Source: Casuarius casuarius
Lineage: Eukaryota > Chordata > Aves > Casuariiformes > Casuariidae
Reading direction: 5' to 3'
Assembly (NCBI GenBank): GCA_003342895.1
Contig: PTFA01000192.1
Span: forward strand, 1,804,817 to 1,868,816
Length of the DNA: 64,000 nt
How positions within the stretch are numbered: the stretch's first letter is position 1; every line of letters starts with the position of its first letter. Positions 60,305 to 64,000 of this stretch are shown piece after piece. The notes beneath the pieces were generated by a model, which saw only the letters and a program-made list of their open reading frames with translations, had not been told where the DNA came from and searched no databases. The position numbers were made by a program, and so were the translations under genes.

Positions 60305-60564
60305 CAGAGGTGGCCGTTAAACGGCCGACTGCCGGGCGCCACTAAGCACCGTCCTCCTCAGTAGCGTCACCCCTTTTTCCCCGCCGCTACAGCCGCGCCG
60401 TCCCGCAGCCACCCCCCGCGCGTCCCGCACGGGCGCCGGCGGCACAGGGCAGGCGGTCGGCCCGGGCACCTAAGGCAGCACTGCGCCGCTCATTGGCGGC
60501 GCGGCGGCGCCCGGTGATGGCGTCAGGCGCCGGCGGCGTCGCGGCGCGGCGCGGCGGAAGGCCC

Positions 60565-60699
60565 NNNNNNNNNNNNNNNNNNNNNNNNNNNNNNNNNNNN
60601 NNNNNNNNNNNNNNNNNNNNNNNNNNNNNNNNNNNNNNNNNNNNNNNNNNNNNNNNNNNNNNNNNNNNNNNNNNNNNNNNNNNNNNNNNNNNNNNNNNN
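60565..60699. other. Assembly gap (135 N) in the bidirectional promoter
   Basis: Run of N flanked by extremely GC-rich sequence. It ends 10 bases before the XPNPEP3 start codon, so the XPNPEP3 5' UTR and transcription start are probably missing. Confidence 0.97.
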
Positions 60700-60709
60700 G
60701 CTAACGGCC

Positions 60710-60770
60710 ATGTCGCGTTTTGCGGCGCAGAGGCTCATCCCGGCGGTGAGGGGCTGGCGCGGCTTCTCAG
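60710..60770 (+). CDS. XPNPEP3: XPNPEP3 coding exon 1
   Basis: Encodes [20 protein letters not shown] and one base of V21, then the donor GTCAGA. It resembles the start of the human protein, with the shared PAV..RG motif and no acidic residues. Confidence 0.88.
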
Positions 60771-62651
60771 GTCAGAGACTCCTTTCCTCCCACCTCGCTT
60801 CAGCTCAGCGGCCCGGTGCTCCGGGCCCTGTCCCCTCGGCCGGGACTGCCTCTGTCGCCAGGGCTCCGGTGACCCGCTCGGGGCGAACCGGGGGGCTGCC
60901 GTCGTGTTAAGCGTTATCACCGTTCAGAGCCCGTTTCTGACCTGCGCTGGCGGCACGGTGGCGGTCAGGGCCGGGCGAGCTGTGAGCCGCCCTNGCGTCG
61001 TGCTTGTTGCGGTGGGCGAGGGGGACGGGTGACTCCGCAGCGAAGTGGTGGCTCCGGTCGTGGATAAATCTGAGGAAAGAGTGACTTCTTATTTGAAAAA
61101 TAAAGCAACAGTCTGGAAAGCTTCCCGCTGTGTTCAAAACATTGCTTTATTTGATGCCTGTTGTATTCTCTTGTCTCATTGTGAGATGTGCTGTTTGTCT
61201 TCTCTGTAGGTAGGTTGACACAGTGAAAACTGTCTCGGTTCAGATTGCACAAAAAGCCGTAATTATACTTAAATTTCCAGACTCTTACACCAGTCAGACA
61301 TCACATACTGAAACAGATGGTATGCTTTAAGCTGTGGTAATCAGTTATCCTGCATAAATAATCTTTGTTTAGTAGATAGCCATATTGGTTCTCTCAGAAA
61401 ATCCAGTCTATGCATTCTACTATAAATCTTTGTCTCAAGTTCCTGAAAGGTAGGCAGCTGTTCTGCTTGTGTCCATGTGCTACAGCTTTACACTTGCTTA
61501 TGCCATCGAAGAACTGATTATCACTTTTGCTGAGAATCCGGTACTGTGCCAGAGCAGCATAAATTGATTTTATAGTAGGCACATAGTGAGTGACATAAAA
61601 GAGAATCAGTTTCCAAAGCATCAGCTGTTAGATGTTAGGAAACTGATTAGCATTTCCTTCCATGTGTTTGATAATTTGTAGCTAGAAACAAGCAATACTA
61701 CAGTTGCAAATGTGGCTGAGAAATCCAGAGCTGGTAAGGTTTGTGAGGGCCAGCAGACAGAGACATATTAAATGGTATTTAATTTTGTCTTATGTCTTAT
61801 TGTGTCCTCCCCCTGCTCCCCAATACACACTTGTTAATTCTCATGTAAAACTGTCTGCTTTGGCAGTATAAACGGTTTGTGGGATCAGAAATGGGATACA
61901 TAACTCTCCTAAGCGCCTAAGGAATTGTTTCTCATTTGGCTAATGCTGCTGCCAAGTAAGCTAGATGCCTAACAAAAGAAGAATCTTGAGTATCTTCCCT
62001 CCAAAAAAACCCCTTTTACGCTGCTGTAAAAGCAGTGGTATTTGATGGCTTCTTTGTGGCATTTTTAATTTTTTTTAAGAAAAGGGAAAGGCCTTAAACT
62101 CTGATTGTTACATAGGAGATGTTTTTTGAGGGTGTAATCAAGACATGCTGATATGCAGGTGACCTGGGCGATTGTGGTCCTTCAAACCCTGCAGTGTCTG
62201 AGGGAAGCAAGGGAGGGAGAACGCTGAGCGCATCATGAACCTGAAGTGTTGAAATTGAGCACCTACAAACTGGCCTAGCTTTCTGGGTTTCCTTGCTGGT
62301 TTATCAGTATTAAAGTATGTTGATTTCCTTTAATGTATTTTATGGATATTTGATCATTAGTTGAGTTGTGTACCATGACAGTTTTATGAGCAAATGTACA
62401 TGCAACAAGTTGAAAAGTTAAGGAGAGATATTGTGATAGGGGTTAAATAAATGCTATTAAGAGTCAGATGACACTGCGGTTTGATATTTGGAAAGGTCTT
62501 TTACCTTGATGTGATAACATTTCTTTTCCTCTAGTTTGCAAGTCATGGGCTCTCCGGAGATTTTCCCTCCAGCCTGCCCAGCAGAAGAAGATTCCAAACC
62601 GGTATTTGGGTCAGCCCAGCCCCTTCACACACCCACACCTTCTCAAACCAG
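60710..62651 (+). CDS. XPNPEP3: XPNPEP3, mitochondrial X-prolyl aminopeptidase 3 (5' part, 2 coding exons, continues beyond window)
   Basis: Coding exons 60710-60770 and 62535-62651 join in frame and give the first 59 residues plus one base of G60. The protein is a manganese-type M24 aminopeptidase, the animal counterpart of yeast Icp55, which trims residues from imported mitochondrial proteins after presequence cleavage. Human loss causes a nephronophthisis-like kidney disease. Visible here: a basic mitochondrial presequence ([20 protein letters not shown], then [19 protein letters not shown]) and the strongly conserved [18 protein letters not shown] block. The catalytic M24 domain lies in exons outside the window. 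The second intron donor (GTTAGG) opens at 62652, and no third exon was found before 64000. The ATG has G at -3. The head-to-head position with ST13 supports the call. Confidence 0.93.
60771..62534 (+). other. XPNPEP3 intron 1
   Basis: A 1.76-kb GT-AG intron. The first 260 bases belong to the CpG island and the rest is AT-rich with nothing recognised. Confidence 0.88.
62535..62651 (+). CDS. XPNPEP3: XPNPEP3 coding exon 2
   Basis: Encodes [18 protein letters not shown] followed by [20 protein letters not shown] (residues 22-59). The second block is almost identical in vertebrates and identifies the gene. The acceptor is CCTCTAG and the donor is GTTAGG. Confidence 0.96.
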
Positions 62652-63186
62652 GTTAGGTTTCAGGCGCTGTATGAGCCAATCATTGGTATTCTTTCTTTCC
62701 TCTATTTTTCTGAGATGATGTCTAGGACAGAGTGTTGATTTGCAGCATCATACAGGTGTCCATGATTTCAGCTGGTTATGATTAGCTTCATTAGGTAGTA
62801 ATTGTATTTAGTAGTTACTTTCCCTGTCTGAGATGATACTGATTACAAAACAGGCTTACATGTTGGCTTTTTACCCTTTCCCAAGGAGTGTTCCATGTCA
62901 CTGATTAAAGTACTGTAGATGTTTTGTGGCAGTGACATCTTGTAAGCTAATTGTCCTGCAAGTACAGTATGATTTGTATTAGAGAAGACTCTTTTGCATA
63001 AGCTGAACTCCCAGAATGCTTCATGGACGTCATGTGAGTCGGAGAAGTGCAATTCAGAAAAAGTTTGGAGAGGTGACAGTGATAAAATCTAAGAAAAAAA
63101 AAAGGGAAGTAAAAAATATATGCAAGAATTAGTCCAGAAAAACACTCTGTGTTCTTTTTCTGCAGATACATATACAGAGAGAATAG

Positions 63187-63290
63187 ATGTGTGTGTATGT
63201 ATGTATGCGCACACATGTGCACACACACACATGTATATACATATATATGCATATATATGTATTTTCATATATATGTGTGTGTGTATATAT
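63187..63290. repeat. TG/TA/CA compound microsatellite
   Basis: Mixed (TG), (TATG), (CA) and (TA) repeats. Positions 63187-63262 alternate purine and pyrimidine without a break, and 63266-63290 do so again. A perfect palindrome centred on TGCA spans 63237-63262. Confidence 0.92.
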
Positions 63291-63293
63291 TAA

Positions 63294-63415
63294 AATCGTA
63301 GAATAATTCAGGTCAGGAGAAACCTCAAGGAGTCATCAATCTACCCCACTGCTCAGACCTTGGCTAACTTCAATATTAGATCATGTTGCTCAAGGCCCTG
63401 CTTAAAGTGTCATGG
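63294..63415 (-). mobile_element. CR1 LINE 3'-end fragment
   Basis: The plus strand reads tcgtagaataattcaggtca, then aacctcaaggagtcatcaat, and 'gttgctcaaggccctgctta'. This parallels the reverse complement of the avian CR1 3' UTR (catagaat...gaccttaaagatcatct...gttgctcaaagccc). The copy is 5'-truncated and diverged, in antisense to XPNPEP3. Confidence 0.75.
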
Positions 63416-64000
63416 TAAATGAGACTGATACTTAAAAACTACTCACAACTGAAATAGTGGAGATTAATTATAGCTGCCCGCAGTAATTTTATATTTAATA
63501 GCTATTTAACTCTATTTAATAGTGCTGCTTTCTTTAAAACAGTAAGGTATTGTCTTACTGCAATTACTGTTTAAAAAGAAACTGCCCTTAAGGCAAAGAG
63601 AGTTTACATGTCTCACAGCTGGAAGGCAAACGGGATTCCTATATTCTACTCTATTACAACTTCTAAACATTGCTGGACTGTTTGCAGTAGTTAGAAATCT
63701 GACTTGAATGCAGTGGAGTGTAGGAAATTTGCAGTGTACTATGGCAGAACTGTGGAGTCAGATTGCATTAAAACAATTTCTATGTTCTATGTAATTTCTA
63801 GATNTATAGGTTACAACAAATAAGACTTTTAGGCCAAATAGGTCCTGCGGATGTATGTTGTTGAAAAGATGTAGAGTTTAAAGCAAATACAACGATTTTT
63901 ACAAATACAGCAATTTTTTGAATTCTCTTTTGTCAGGGAAAAAATTCTGGATAGAACCCCCCTCCCATGCAAATATTTTCATTTAAAAAGCAGTTGTTTA

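Larger units (their letters stand above)
62652..64000 (+). other. XPNPEP3 intron 2 (5' part)
   Basis: Intron sequence to the window edge. It contains a long alternating purine-pyrimidine microsatellite and a CR1 3' fragment. No further XPNPEP3 exon was recognised. Confidence 0.85.

Noticed and set aside
60493..61032. 179-codon open frame across the XPNPEP3 promoter gap
   Set aside because: It crosses 135 N and continues through intron 1. The genuine XPNPEP3 frame starts at 60710 and stops being coding at the donor at 60771.

Overview
This is vertebrate nuclear DNA, most likely avian. It has long AT-rich introns with consensus GT-AG splice sites, CpG-island promoters, fragments of CR1-type LINEs (the typical bird and reptile retrotransposon), and two runs of N left by assembly. 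No prokaryotic, viral or plasmid features were seen. The gene order SLC25A17 - ST13 - XPNPEP3 is the order I know from human chromosome 22q13, so the window is a conserved syntenic block.

Layout, left to right. Positions 1-6.9 kb hold no recognisable gene; this is sequence downstream of SLC25A17, and its right edge is probably the 3' UTR. SLC25A17 (peroxisomal carrier PMP34) occupies 7355-28898 on the minus strand. Its 9 coding exons were all reconstructed by reading splice sites, giving an intact 307-residue protein. Its CpG-island promoter lies at about 28.4-29.5 kb. Positions 29.5-38.6 kb are intergenic plus the ST13 3' UTR. ST13 (Hsc70-interacting protein, Hip) occupies 38636-60129 on the minus strand, with 12 coding exons and an intact 361-residue protein. 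A second CpG island (about 59.7-61.0 kb) is a bidirectional promoter shared with XPNPEP3 on the plus strand. Only the first two coding exons of XPNPEP3 (60710-60770 and 62535-62651) are in the window; the gene runs off the right edge.

The three genes are housekeeping genes of different compartments: a peroxisomal membrane carrier for CoA, FAD, NAD and AMP-type cofactors, a cytosolic Hsp70 co-chaperone, and a mitochondrial aminopeptidase. They are not an operon-like system. The only direct link visible is the shared ST13/XPNPEP3 promoter, which carries a perfect three-unit heat-shock element.

I found no novel biological system. Points worth a second look are the heat-shock element, an in-frame upstream ATG in SLC25A17, the strictly antisense orientation of the recognised CR1 fragments relative to their host genes, a long alternating purine-pyrimidine tract near the right end, and a few unexplained open frames. 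All exon calls were made by reading the sequence by eye against remembered vertebrate proteins; no alignment was run.
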